A stretch of 53,502 bases of DNA from NCBI GenBank assembly GCA_910589275.1, contig CAJUTH010000024.1, positions 1-53,502 on the forward strand. Direction: 5' to 3'. Under the pieces are notes generated by a model. The model did no database searches. It had not been told where the DNA came from and saw only the letters and a list, made by a program, of their open reading frames with translations. Both the position numbers and the translations under genes were made by a program. Within the stretch, counting starts at the first letter, position 1, and every line of letters begins with the position of its first letter. Shown piece by piece: positions 40,401 through 46,906 of the stretch. This DNA comes from an uncultured Dorea sp. Its GTDB lineage: Bacteria; Bacillota; Clostridia; Lachnospirales; Lachnospiraceae.

Positions 40401-41593
40401 GCCTTGCTGGATCCGGCGATATCATCCGCCAGCTCATTGAAGATTTCCCCGGCTTCCTCTACCACGCCATTCAGGCCGCCGGAATCAAATGCGGACGACA
40501 GCCTGTTAATGCAGTCCGTCCCAATGTCAACAGCTTCTTTCAATGGGGCTTCCATCTTCTCATATACTTTGATGCCGAACCCTTCCAGCGCAGAACCGGC
40601 GATCGTTATGCTCCCCTTCAGGTTGTCATTCATGGTTTCCGCCATCTTTTCAGCCGCTCCGTCTGCATTTCCGATCGCCGCGGTTAAGCTGTTAAAGTCA
40701 GCATCGCTTGCATTTACAATCGCAAGAAATCCGGACATGCCTTCCTTGCCGGCCAATGTAGCCGCATACTGTGCTTTCTCTGTCTCTGTCAGCTCAGCAA
40801 AACGCGCCCTGAGTTCTCCCATAACGGTATCAAGGCTCTTTGTATTGCCCTCGGTATCTATAAGGGAAAAACCAAGCTGATCCATGGCGGCCTGCATCTT
40901 ATCCGTCGGCTTCACAAGGTTTGTAAAAATCTGCCTTAGGGTTGTCCCGGCCTGACTCGCCTTAATTCCGCTGTTTGCCATCAGGCCGATTGCAACGGCA
41001 CAGTCCTCCGCGCTGAACCCAAGGGCCCCCGCCACAGGCGCAACATACTTAAAGGTTTCGCCCATCATGCCTACATTTGTATTGGAATTAGATGATGCCG
41101 TCGCCAGCACGTCTGCAAAATGCGCCGAGTCGCTGGCCTGCATCCCAAACCCAGTCAGCGCATCCGTTACGATATCGGACGTCACCGCAAGGTCTTCCCC
41201 GCTGGCCGCCGCCAGATTCATAATCCCCTCAATGCCGTTTAGCATGTCCTCCGTCTTCCATCCGGCCATAGCCATATACTCAAACGCACTAGCCGCTTCC
41301 GTGGCGCTGAACTTGGTCTTCGCACCCATCTCCTTCGCCTTGTCTGTCAGCGCATCCAGCTCTGAACCCGCGGCGCCCGATATCGCCGACACCTTGGACA
41401 TCCCGGCTTCAAAATCAGAGCCGACTTTGACAGAATATGCCGCCATCCCGGCCATTGCAGCCCCAGCGGCGCTGATAGCTGTTTTCACTCCATTCAAAGC
41501 CGTTTTCCCAAGAGAAGAAAACTCCGACAAGGCCGACTTCGCCTTCGAACTGTCAAGTTCCGTATCTATTTTTATTGTTCCGTCACTGGCCAC
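37484..41593 (-). CDS. Tail tape measure protein (TP901 family)
   Basis: A 1369-residue protein that sets tail length and is threaded through the tube. Residues ~60-330 form the TP901 core (AGMSKVSAISGAAGSELDAL; ANSGIKASQAGTTLRQIF). Hydrophobic helices lie at ~420-560, and a long coiled coil at ~560-800 (ESLQKAQERKKSYEEL; AEKAELSALEAERDQAV). The C-terminal third has two HSPS motifs and four consecutive 42-residue repeats. It starts at GTG overlapping the Gp15 stop as TAGTG. A length of 1369 residues predicts a tail of roughly 200 nm by the usual ~0.15 nm per residue rule. Confidence 0.93.
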   Translation of the reverse strand: MASDGTIKIDTELDSSKAKSALSEFSSLGKTALNGVKTAISAAGAAMAGMAAYSVKVGSDFEAGMSKVSAISGAAGSELDALTDKAKEMGAKTKFSATEAASAFEYMAMAGWKTEDMLNGIEGIMNLAAASGEDLAVTSDIVTDALTGFGMQASDSAHFADVLATASSNSNTNVGMMGETFKYVAPVAGALGFSAEDCAVAIGLMANSGIKASQAGTTLRQIFTNLVKPTDKMQAAMDQLGFSLIDTEGNTKSLDTVMGELRARFAELTETEKAQYAATLAGKEGMSGFLAIVNASDADFNSLTAAIGNADGAAEKMAETMNDNLKGSITIAGSALEGFGIKVYEKMEAPLKEAVDIGTDCINRLSSAFDSGGLNGVVEEAGEIFNELADDIAGSSKAAEGIVTPLKNIANAGAKLGKTTLPVIADGLEFAAENFGVLLPLVTGVTVGLKAFNVIGKATAVTTKANAAAVAVLNKMEKANALQLVAANGGLTVRQILLAVYNGQITLTTALTSLWAKAQTALNKAINANPIGVAVVAMTAFLAVAKAVKSAIASQTEAEREHSEALRESKQAAEESLQKAQERKKSYEELVQSQNEQAAGDIAQLNRLRELNGELNTIVDANGRAKEGEEDRAAFITSQLSNALGIEISMTDHQISNYQELQSQIQSLIEQKRIDAVMSAQQAKYDEAVANQMKVAAEASANLAAMKEAENAVTAEKAELSALEAERDQAVIDGNKALVGVLGEKIKKQEEDVAKAEEALKATQEAYTENTELLAQYANDIDQYTSLAEAATSRNSEAIEAAINRITSGIKTASVATNEELQKQVIEVANTEKFIRQEVEKGTPGFTQVMIEQARGATVSALEEFAKAAPQSAKELAKVPPEAVAALIAGDMKGQLSSEASGAVEGMLKQFDGLDGKTKDNFAQVWYGALEGLEGYEELADPAKEGADAFLESLKEALEVHSPSEAVRRIFSYVWPGAADGLNEGTEGLNEKGLGVITSFLGIFSDIPEKARGIGTQIMSFFGIGVASQQSNAQSAGKANADAANKGAGSVNPSGVGKAFGAMLGTGVIGTAGILLQKGKEIAGRAKTGAGTVNPTAEGGKFGSLLGNGIGGMAGLLLQKGQQIANRAKSGAGSVNPAGEGGRFGSQYASGVGSKTWEAQGKGRLLASNADSGAKSKSGYDAGSGFGSGFVNGIGSWIRSAASKAAELASNALNAAKRALDSHSPSKKARKIGKTLPQGFGLGIEDDAKLAEKASENMTEAALDALDTERLVHKIESMDIPAVMGKVYAAMEDRHDAVTDKVIRAHAAKERMNNAVAGEGLTFRLGDEDIQRLAKAFSGTVSQEITKNMEGMGFYARERELFRLVREVK
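37964..38467 (-). repeat. Four 42-codon tandem repeats inside the tape measure gene
   Basis: Four units of exactly 126 bases encode 42-residue repeats, beginning AANKGAGSVNP, RAKTGAGTVNP, RAKSGAGSVNP and NADSGAKSKSG. The first three are closest; the fourth has drifted. Unit gain or loss keeps frame. Confidence 0.85.
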
Positions 41594-42204
41594 TACATCA
41601 CCTTCTTCTCATAACGTTCTCTCACATAGTCCTTCCAGCGCTGGTTCCTCTGTTTCAGCGTCATCTGGGCGCCGTCTGAATGAAGCTTATACAGTTTCTT
41701 CATCTCATTGATAAACGCCCTTTTATCCCTTGACATTCCAGAGGTACTGGCTTTCCGGTAATACATGATCCTGCTCATTTTCGTATCTTCGCCAAGGGAT
41801 TCAAACAGCGCCATAAATTTCCACCAGTGCAGGCTCTCTGCGGTTGTCAAATCAATTCCGTACTGCTCCTTGAACGCCGCGTAAATATATGCGGAATCCT
41901 GAGAAAAAGAATACGCCGGCTCTTTCGAGTTCCGGCACTGGTACCTTTCCTTTTTCTCATCCTTCTGCTCCTGTTCCCCACAGCGGTAAAACCACAGCAT
42001 CTGCTCTACGGCCCCATACAGGTCTGCCGGAATCTGCGGATAATACAGCCGTAGCAGCCGGTACAGCTTATCGCTGTCCGGCATATCGCTGTTCATAATA
42101 TCCTCAAACTGTATCCCCACACGAAAATCCCAGTTGATCGGATACCTGCCGCCGTCAATCTCAACGCTTTCCGGAAGACCCTGGATGATAAAATTTACTT
42201 TCAT
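41593..42204 (-). CDS. Phage Gp15-family protein (tail assembly chaperone-like)
   Basis: A 203-residue protein matching bacteriophage Gp15 (PF06854): INWDFRVGIQFEDIM near the start, and YIYAAFKEQYGIDL, LHWWKFMALFESL and KMSRIMYYRKAS in the middle. In siphoviruses the pair ahead of the tape measure gene acts as tail assembly chaperones. Its ATG overlaps the previous stop as ATGA. Confidence 0.87.
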   Translation of the reverse strand: MKVNFIIQGLPESVEIDGGRYPINWDFRVGIQFEDIMNSDMPDSDKLYRLLRLYYPQIPADLYGAVEQMLWFYRCGEQEQKDEKKERYQCRNSKEPAYSFSQDSAYIYAAFKEQYGIDLTTAESLHWWKFMALFESLGEDTKMSRIMYYRKASTSGMSRDKRAFINEMKKLYKLHSDGAQMTLKQRNQRWKDYVRERYEKKVM

Positions 42205-42554
42205 TCACCCTCACTCGCCTTCATGCCGATCTCAGTCTGAAACTTATGCAGATAAGGAATCACCTGTTTCTCGTAAGCATTTACAATATCCCTGTAAGCT
42301 TCTAAGCACGTAAGCAGGTCGGTCTCTTCACCGACGGCCTCCTTTGCGCTCCCGATACCGAAAATATCATCAATGAAATGGATTACAGCATTACACTGTA
42401 CCTCAATTGCTTCACAAAAGGATTCACAGAGCTTCGCTTTATTCGCTTTCTCTGCGATACCGGCCGCTCCCTCCTCATACTTCCTCGCAACCTCCGGATT
42501 CAGTAGATCTGCCTCCAGCTCTGCATTCAGAATCCTCACTTTTATCATCTTCAT
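42201..42554 (-). CDS. DUF6673-like phage protein, putative tail assembly chaperone
   Basis: About 117 residues from the ATG at 42554 (GGGAG 9 bases ahead); another ATG 9 bases upstream overlaps that site. The protein is helical and acidic (LNPEVARKYEEGAAGI; CEAIEVQCNAVIHFID; FGIGSAKEA). Such proteins lie between tail tube and Gp15 in clostridial siphoviruses and probably form the first chaperone of the pair. No slippery sequence was seen between the two. Confidence 0.7.
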   Translation of the reverse strand: MKMIKVRILNAELEADLLNPEVARKYEEGAAGIAEKANKAKLCESFCEAIEVQCNAVIHFIDDIFGIGSAKEAVGEETDLLTCLEAYRDIVNAYEKQVIPYLHKFQTEIGMKASEGE

Positions 42555-42591
42555 CTTCTCCATCTCCCTTCACGTCCGGCATCCATGCCGC

Positions 42592-43143
42592 TTATAGTTC
42601 CTGCCCTTCCTCAGTTCCGCTTTCTTCAGCCGGGCTGTTTCCTGCAGAATACGTATACTCGGTCGGATTAGAGCCGATCTTCTTAAACTCAATGTCAACC
42701 GCCGAAGACTCGCCCGCGTTTCCAGAACCGTCAGAGTTGACAATAATAGACACCTGTCCCTTTTCTCCCACGCCATTCAGGATATTAAAATACACATAAT
42801 TTGTAACAACCCCGTTACCAGTGCCGTATTTCATCCTATGGGACAGACAATAGTCCTGCGCCTCATCTCCTACATAGCGGTCGCCGCTAAGCGTAAACGA
42901 ACGCTGAGTGCCTGTTTTCATGGTATTCTGCCCGGAACGGATATACTGCTTATCCTGCGTCACCGGGTTCATCTGGGAATCCAGTCCCGAAATCCCCATT
43001 TCAACCACTGCATACTCGCCGATATCCGTCTCAGGCGTGCCGCCCGGGCTCAGGTCAATCGCAAGTACGTAATCATCATTTGTTACCCATCCCTCATATT
43101 TGGGATCCAGTTTATGGGTTTCCATCAGTTCCATTAATTTCAT
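42592..43143 (-). CDS. Phage tail tube (major tail) protein
   Basis: 183 residues from ATG 43143, chosen because AGGAG is 11 bases ahead; codons upstream overlap the previous gene's ribosome-binding region. The beta-rich sequence (MNPVTQDKQYIRSGQNTMKTG; TQRSFTLSGDRYVGDEAQDY) and position just after the connector genes fit the major tail tube protein. The C-terminal 20 residues are Glu/Ser/Gly-rich and disordered. Confidence 0.8.
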   Translation of the reverse strand: MKLMELMETHKLDPKYEGWVTNDDYVLAIDLSPGGTPETDIGEYAVVEMGISGLDSQMNPVTQDKQYIRSGQNTMKTGTQRSFTLSGDRYVGDEAQDYCLSHRMKYGTGNGVVTNYVYFNILNGVGEKGQVSIIVNSDGSGNAGESSAVDIEFKKIGSNPTEYTYSAGNSPAEESGTEEGQEL

Positions 43144-43150
43144 AATCGTT

Positions 43151-43624
43151 TCACTCCTTCTCAAAATAAAGAACCCTGCACTGGATCAGGTACTGGGCTC
43201 TCATACTCTCCCAGTCCACAGACGCAAGGTTCGGCATGTTCTGTAAATTTTCAATTTTCTTCACCTGGCACTTATCCCCAAAATCCGGAAAGTTCTTATT
43301 CTTGTTCTGCAGATCAATCCAATCCATAAATTCCTGTGCAAAATTCATAGCCTGCAGGTTCAGGTCATCCGTCTCTGTTGAATAATGCCAGTTGATCAGT
43401 ATGGAAAATCCATACTCTTTATCTGCCGCACGCAGATATTTTTTAACAATCTTCCCTGAATAATTAGTCAGAAAAGAAATTCCGTCCGGGGAATCATCTG
43501 CAAAGTTGAAGGAAAGCATGCTGCCAGCCAGCTCCATTACCTTTTCCTCCACATAAGCCTTCATAACTGCATGCTTTGTCAGCTTTTTCTCCATAGACGT
43601 CTTCATGGTACTTTGTTCGTTCAT
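43151..43624 (-). CDS. Phage minor capsid protein (Minor_capsid_3-like), tail terminator position
   Basis: A 157-residue protein with GGAGG 6 bases before the ATG. The sequence FSILINWHYSTETDDLNLQA and NFAQEFMDWIDLQNK fits the family named minor capsid protein 3 (PF12691 type). Its place directly before the tail tube gene is that of the tail terminator. Overlaps the previous gene by 4 bases. Confidence 0.75.
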   Translation of the reverse strand: MNEQSTMKTSMEKKLTKHAVMKAYVEEKVMELAGSMLSFNFADDSPDGISFLTNYSGKIVKKYLRAADKEYGFSILINWHYSTETDDLNLQAMNFAQEFMDWIDLQNKNKNFPDFGDKCQVKKIENLQNMPNLASVDWESMRAQYLIQCRVLYFEKE

Positions 43625-44043
43625 CTTCCGCCTCCCTTCACATATCTCTGGACTGCCGCAGTCAAATCATCCATTCTCGCCGCTTTCATTGCTTTTTCCC
43701 ACTCAGCTGTAGCTAATGGATGCCGGGACTTATTCTGCACAAGCTTTCTGCCAGTCGGCAGCTTGCTTTCACCTTTTCTCGCCCAAGGGCTTCCTGTGAT
43801 CCTTGACACCATCAGATAACCCTCATGCTGGTAGTGTGCATATGGGGATAAATAATGTACTACTCCATGGCCATCCTCTACATAGGTACGCACATTCTGC
43901 GCAAGTACCAGATTTAACGCCGGAACATACGGATCCATAAGGCGCTTTGCCTCATTTGCCATGAACAGCTGCGTTCTGGTTCCGCCTGTAGCCTCTGTTA
44001 TGATCTGTGGGATTGGCTTGTTCCATTTTATTTCCACACTCAT
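43621..44043 (-). CDS. Phage minor capsid protein (Minor_capsid_2-like), head-tail joining
   Basis: 140 residues from ATG 44043 (AGGTGG 6 bases ahead; a GTG 9 bases earlier lies inside that site). Motifs ITEATGGTRTQLFMANEA, GVVHYLSPYAHYQHEGYLM and GSPWARKGESKLPTGRK fit the minor capsid protein 2 family (PF11114 type), HK97-gp10-like in position. Likely connects the head completion ring and tail. Confidence 0.8.
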   Translation of the reverse strand: MSVEIKWNKPIPQIITEATGGTRTQLFMANEAKRLMDPYVPALNLVLAQNVRTYVEDGHGVVHYLSPYAHYQHEGYLMVSRITGSPWARKGESKLPTGRKLVQNKSRHPLATAEWEKAMKAARMDDLTAAVQRYVKGGGR

Positions 44044-44044
44044 C

Positions 44045-44479
44045 TTAACCACCTATCCTGTAATGCTTTGCACACCGATGAGAGGTATTGTCAGAAAAAG
44101 CAGTCACAACAAATGACTCCGGCTTATACCTGGACAACACTTCCGAAGCTGTATCCGGAGATATGCCTGATATCTCATCCAGGCATTCCCCTTTGACCAC
44201 AATATCCTTCAGGCTGCAGGTAAAATACTTTCCACGCTCCGTCTCTGGAAGCTTGCACCACTCATTATACGGTCTATACCTCGCGTTTCCAGGTATCCTG
44301 ACTGCATAGGCACTCGCCATCTTAGGGTCGCGGTCTGCATACTCTGAACGCCCCATAACATTCTTGTAAAAACAATCATGCAGCACCGTTCTCTGCCAGA
44401 TATCCTTCGTGCTGTTCGGATTATCCCTTCCCCGGAAGCAGTTATATATGGTAATCGTCTGGTTATAGTTTGGATTCAT
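44045..44479 (-). CDS. Phage head-closure-position protein (DUF6751-like)
   Basis: 144 residues from ATG 44479 (GGGGTGA 5 bases ahead). The start NPNYNQTITIYNCFRG and the middle KYFTCSLKDIVVKGECLDEI match short proteins at the head-closure position of Firmicutes siphoviruses. Function inferred from position only. Confidence 0.68.
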   Translation of the reverse strand: MNPNYNQTITIYNCFRGRDNPNSTKDIWQRTVLHDCFYKNVMGRSEYADRDPKMASAYAVRIPGNARYRPYNEWCKLPETERGKYFTCSLKDIVVKGECLDEISGISPDTASEVLSRYKPESFVVTAFSDNTSHRCAKHYRIGG

Positions 44480-44859
44480 CAGTTCACCCCGCAATACATA
44501 AGCCCGGTATGGACAAGCCACTTTCGGATAATCCTTGATACTCCGCGCCGGATGCCCGTCTCAGACATATCGTCGGTTTTATAGGTCCCACTTTCACCAT
44601 CGTTACTGAAGCTCTGCAGCACCATCCCGTTCTCGTCCTTTGCAGATTCCATAAGGTACAGCTTTTCCGCAACCTCGCAGCAGCACATCCGAACCTCCTC
44701 CGGAATATCCTCCAGGGCGTCTACCCTGCCAAAGGTCCTCTGCCGGATTTCTCCGGATGCACGCATCACCCAATAAGGAAATTCTGCATCCGGTATCTTT
44801 GGAGCCCTGCCTAAGAGATAAGAATCCTTGTAAAATTCAATGTCTGCATACGATTTCAT
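44479..44859 (-). CDS. Phage head-tail connector (adaptor) protein
   Basis: 126 residues from ATG 44859; AAGGAG, shared with the end of the previous small gene, is 9 bases ahead, while another ATG 6 bases upstream is too close. The helical sequence (YADIEFYKDSYLLGRAP; VRMCCCEVAEKLYLMES; RRGVSRIIRKWLVHTG) is typical for gp6/gp15-type adaptors that sit under the portal. Confidence 0.75.
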   Translation of the reverse strand: MKSYADIEFYKDSYLLGRAPKIPDAEFPYWVMRASGEIRQRTFGRVDALEDIPEEVRMCCCEVAEKLYLMESAKDENGMVLQSFSNDGESGTYKTDDMSETGIRRGVSRIIRKWLVHTGLMYCGVN

Positions 44860-44865
44860 ATACAT

Positions 44866-45012
44866 CTACTCCTTATGAAGCAGCTGGAGCAGCTCATCCA
44901 GCTTTGCATTTTCATCGTACTCAATCCCTCTCTCATTCAGGATTTCCATAACCTCCTTCTTTCCCGGCTTTTTCTTCCTCTTCTCATTAAACACCAAACC
45001 TACAGTCCTCAT
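44866..45012 (-). CDS. Small phage protein with LEM/HeH-like helix pair
   Basis: A 48-residue gene in the gap between major capsid and connector genes. AGGAGG stands 6 bases before the ATG (minus strand). The protein begins MRTVGLVFNEKRKKKPGKK and ends in two helices, KKEVMEILNERGIEYDENA and KLDELLQLLHKE, like the short HeH/LEM-type proteins (SAP-related) after phage capsid genes. The stop codon directly abuts the ATG of the next gene. It is real by site, spacing and tight packing; the role is unknown. Confidence 0.82.
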   Translation of the reverse strand: MRTVGLVFNEKRKKKPGKKEVMEILNERGIEYDENAKLDELLQLLHKE

Positions 45013-45022
45013 AACGCACCTC

Positions 45023-45898
45023 CTATTCTTTATGTGATACATAAAAGCCCGCCGCCTTATTCTTGTAATAATCTACAAGGCCGTATTTCCTGTATTTCAG
45101 GATATCGCCGTCTGCATCCGGGTTAAGCGACGCCGGAATGATATCAGAAGCAATATGCTTGTCAAACTTAATGATCGCAGGCTTATGAATAATCATGAAG
45201 TTAATATCCTTCGCACTTTCAGCCTTTTTAAAATGCCCTGCTTCCTCTCCTTCGCTCTTTCCGTCAAGCATATCGATCGCCGTATAGAACCGGGTCTGCG
45301 GAACCCTTTTCTTTACGCTGAATGCATTCAGGATCTCCCTTGATTTCGTTGTATCCAGAGCCATAACGCCATTCATCAGTGTCGGAGTCGCGTAAAGCAG
45401 CCTTCCCTCTTCCGGCACTTCGTCCTCATCCATCTTGTTCTTAGCCTCGATCAGCGCTGCAAGGAATGCTGCAGCATCAGCTAGAAGCTCCGCCTTCTTA
45501 GTAATCTCCTCAAATCCGCAGATTGTGGCAAAAGTAAAAGCATCCGCTTCAGGCGCTACCCTCGTACGCTGAAGCTCGGCGCCTGCTCTCGTGAATGCAA
45601 TATTTCTGGACTCTTCATTATCCATCACATCAACTTCAATCTTCGCGCCCCTGTCATAATTAAATGTAGCGGTTTTCCATTTCAGATCTACAGCAGAGGA
45701 TGTATAACCAAAGTTGCGGTCATAATCTCCAAGTCCGCCAACAGTAAGCTGCGGATAAATAATCTCGTTTGCATTCGCCCCCGCCCTCATCATGGCCGCA
45801 TCCGAAGTCAGGTCTGCGGTTACAGATGCGTTTTTATAAACCTCATCTAAAATACTCGTGTAATTTTTTGCTAATGCAATTGTGTTATTGTTTGGCAT
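45023..45898 (-). CDS. Phage major capsid protein
   Basis: A 291-residue protein following the scaffold gene. The text TIALAKNYTSILDEVYKNAS, RAGANANEIIYPQL and DYDRNFGYTSSAVDL and the later YATPTLMNGVMALD fit a HK97-fold capsid protein of Clostridia siphoviruses. The N-terminus begins without a long delta domain, consistent with a separate scaffold gene. GGAGAG lies 8 bases ahead of the ATG. Confidence 0.85.
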   Translation of the reverse strand: MPNNNTIALAKNYTSILDEVYKNASVTADLTSDAAMMRAGANANEIIYPQLTVGGLGDYDRNFGYTSSAVDLKWKTATFNYDRGAKIEVDVMDNEESRNIAFTRAGAELQRTRVAPEADAFTFATICGFEEITKKAELLADAAAFLAALIEAKNKMDEDEVPEEGRLLYATPTLMNGVMALDTTKSREILNAFSVKKRVPQTRFYTAIDMLDGKSEGEEAGHFKKAESAKDINFMIIHKPAIIKFDKHIASDIIPASLNPDADGDILKYRKYGLVDYYKNKAAGFYVSHKE

Positions 45899-45915
45899 GT
45901 CTTATCTCTCCTTTT

Positions 45916-46476
45916 CTACTTCTTATCTTCTACAGGCGGCAGTCCGGCAGCGGCGCGCATAGCGGCCATCATAGAATCCGAGCCGCCTGTTCCGCCCCCG
46001 GTAGGGCCTATTGGGTTTTTAATCGGCTCATCTGCCCCAAATAAATAAGCATCAGATTCCTTTGCGGTCTCCAATGCTTTCTTGATATCTTCGGTCTGGT
46101 CTTTCGATTCCTTCAGGGTCTCCACATCCAGCAGCGCCATAACGGCTTTTTCATTGCGGCCGCCTGCCGCCTTGATCGCTTCCTTCAAAGTATCTGTAAA
46201 CATCCGGTCTGCTTCTTTTTTCGCGTACTCTTCATCCTTTGCTTTCAGATCACCCTGTAACTTCTGGATTGTTGCCTGCATTTCTTCCGGCTTCATATCC
46301 TTGAGCTTATCCAGTTCAGCCGTGGCTGTTTCAAGCTGGGATTTATAATTATCCCTCTCTCCCTCTGCAGCTGTCGTCTTTGCTTTTTCCGCTTCAATGT
46401 CCTGTCCATTCCAGTCCATGATCTTATCAACAGCTTCCTTCTCAATTCCCAAACCTTCAAGATCTTTTCGTTTCAT
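45916..46476 (-). CDS. Phage scaffolding protein (GP20 family)
   Basis: 186 residues from ATG 46476 (GGAAGG 9 bases ahead). The long charged coiled coil (AEGERDNYKSQLETATAELD; LQGDLKAKDEEYAKKEAD) and DTLKEAIKAAGGRNEKAVMA LLDVE region (with DQTEDIKKALE) are the signature of GP20-type (PF06810) scaffolds that guide capsid assembly. The C-terminus is Gly/Pro-rich (GPTGGGTGGSD). Confidence 0.88.
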   Translation of the reverse strand: MKRKDLEGLGIEKEAVDKIMDWNGQDIEAEKAKTTAAEGERDNYKSQLETATAELDKLKDMKPEEMQATIQKLQGDLKAKDEEYAKKEADRMFTDTLKEAIKAAGGRNEKAVMALLDVETLKESKDQTEDIKKALETAKESDAYLFGADEPIKNPIGPTGGGTGGSDSMMAAMRAAAGLPPVEDKK

Positions 46477-46636
46477 AGTAACATACCTTCCTTTCATCTA
46501 CGCTTTTTACGAGGTCGCACCTCTGATTCCAAGTAAGTCCAGACTGTTTTACGTCTAATCTGCTGACAAAAAAAGACGCCTGCCCCGCGCCTTAAAGGGA
46601 GATACTTCCTACCACCTCCTTAAAAATGGGTATAAA
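46477..46636. other. Intergenic region before the scaffold gene
   Basis: No gene. A short stem GAGGT cgc ACCTC lies at about 46513-46525, and the minus strand has a ribosome-binding-like AAGGAGGTGG near 46611-46620 with no clear start after it. May contain a promoter for the capsid genes after the terminator at 46637. Confidence 0.4.
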
Positions 46637-46668
46637 AATACCACGCATCCCTGAGAATGCGTGGTATT
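46637..46668 (-). terminator. Terminator inside the prophage late operon
   Basis: A perfect 12-bp stem AATACCACGCAT / ATGCGTGGTATT with an 8-nt loop overlaps the stop codon of the zinc-ribbon gene and is followed on the minus strand by TTTTTATA. It separates the packaging genes from scaffold and capsid genes, so it should attenuate transcription unless read through. Confidence 0.75.
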
Positions 46669-46906
46669 AATATTTTAATCCTTCTGGTATTTCTCCATCA
46701 ACCTTTATACCCTCAGGTACCTGCATTCGCGAAACGTGAAAAGCTTTCTTGCAGTCATTACACCAGATATCCATGTATCCAAGCCTGCTCTCTGGCACCA
46801 CAACAGAAGCTTTATAATCCATATTTACACTTCTACAGAATGGACATTTTCCGGCATTACCCCGCTCCATTACACATTTAAAGTTTTCAATCCATTTCTC
46901 CATCAT
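46667..46906 (-). CDS. Small zinc-ribbon phage protein
   Basis: A 79-residue protein with two Cys pairs, CPFC (residue ~21) and CNDC (~50), forming a likely zinc ribbon. The C-terminus (VPEGIKVDGEIPEG) is not recognised. The ATG overlaps the stop of the minor capsid/metallopeptidase gene (ATGA). Its place beside that fusion suggests either an accessory head protein or a cargo/immunity partner; neither is proven. Confidence 0.72.
   Translation of the reverse strand: MMEKWIENFKCVMERGNAGKCPFCRSVNMDYKASVVVPESRLGYMDIWCNDCKKAFHVSRMQVPEGIKVDGEIPEGLKY

Noticed and set aside
40197..41711. Two long plus-strand frames opposite the tape measure gene
   Set aside because: Opposite-strand shadows of an Ala/Ser-rich gene within a single-direction phage operon; no start signals.
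42201..42204. Programmed frameshift between the two tail chaperone genes
   Set aside because: The genes overlap by ATGA, which supports reinitiation, and no slippery heptamer was seen at the end of the first gene.
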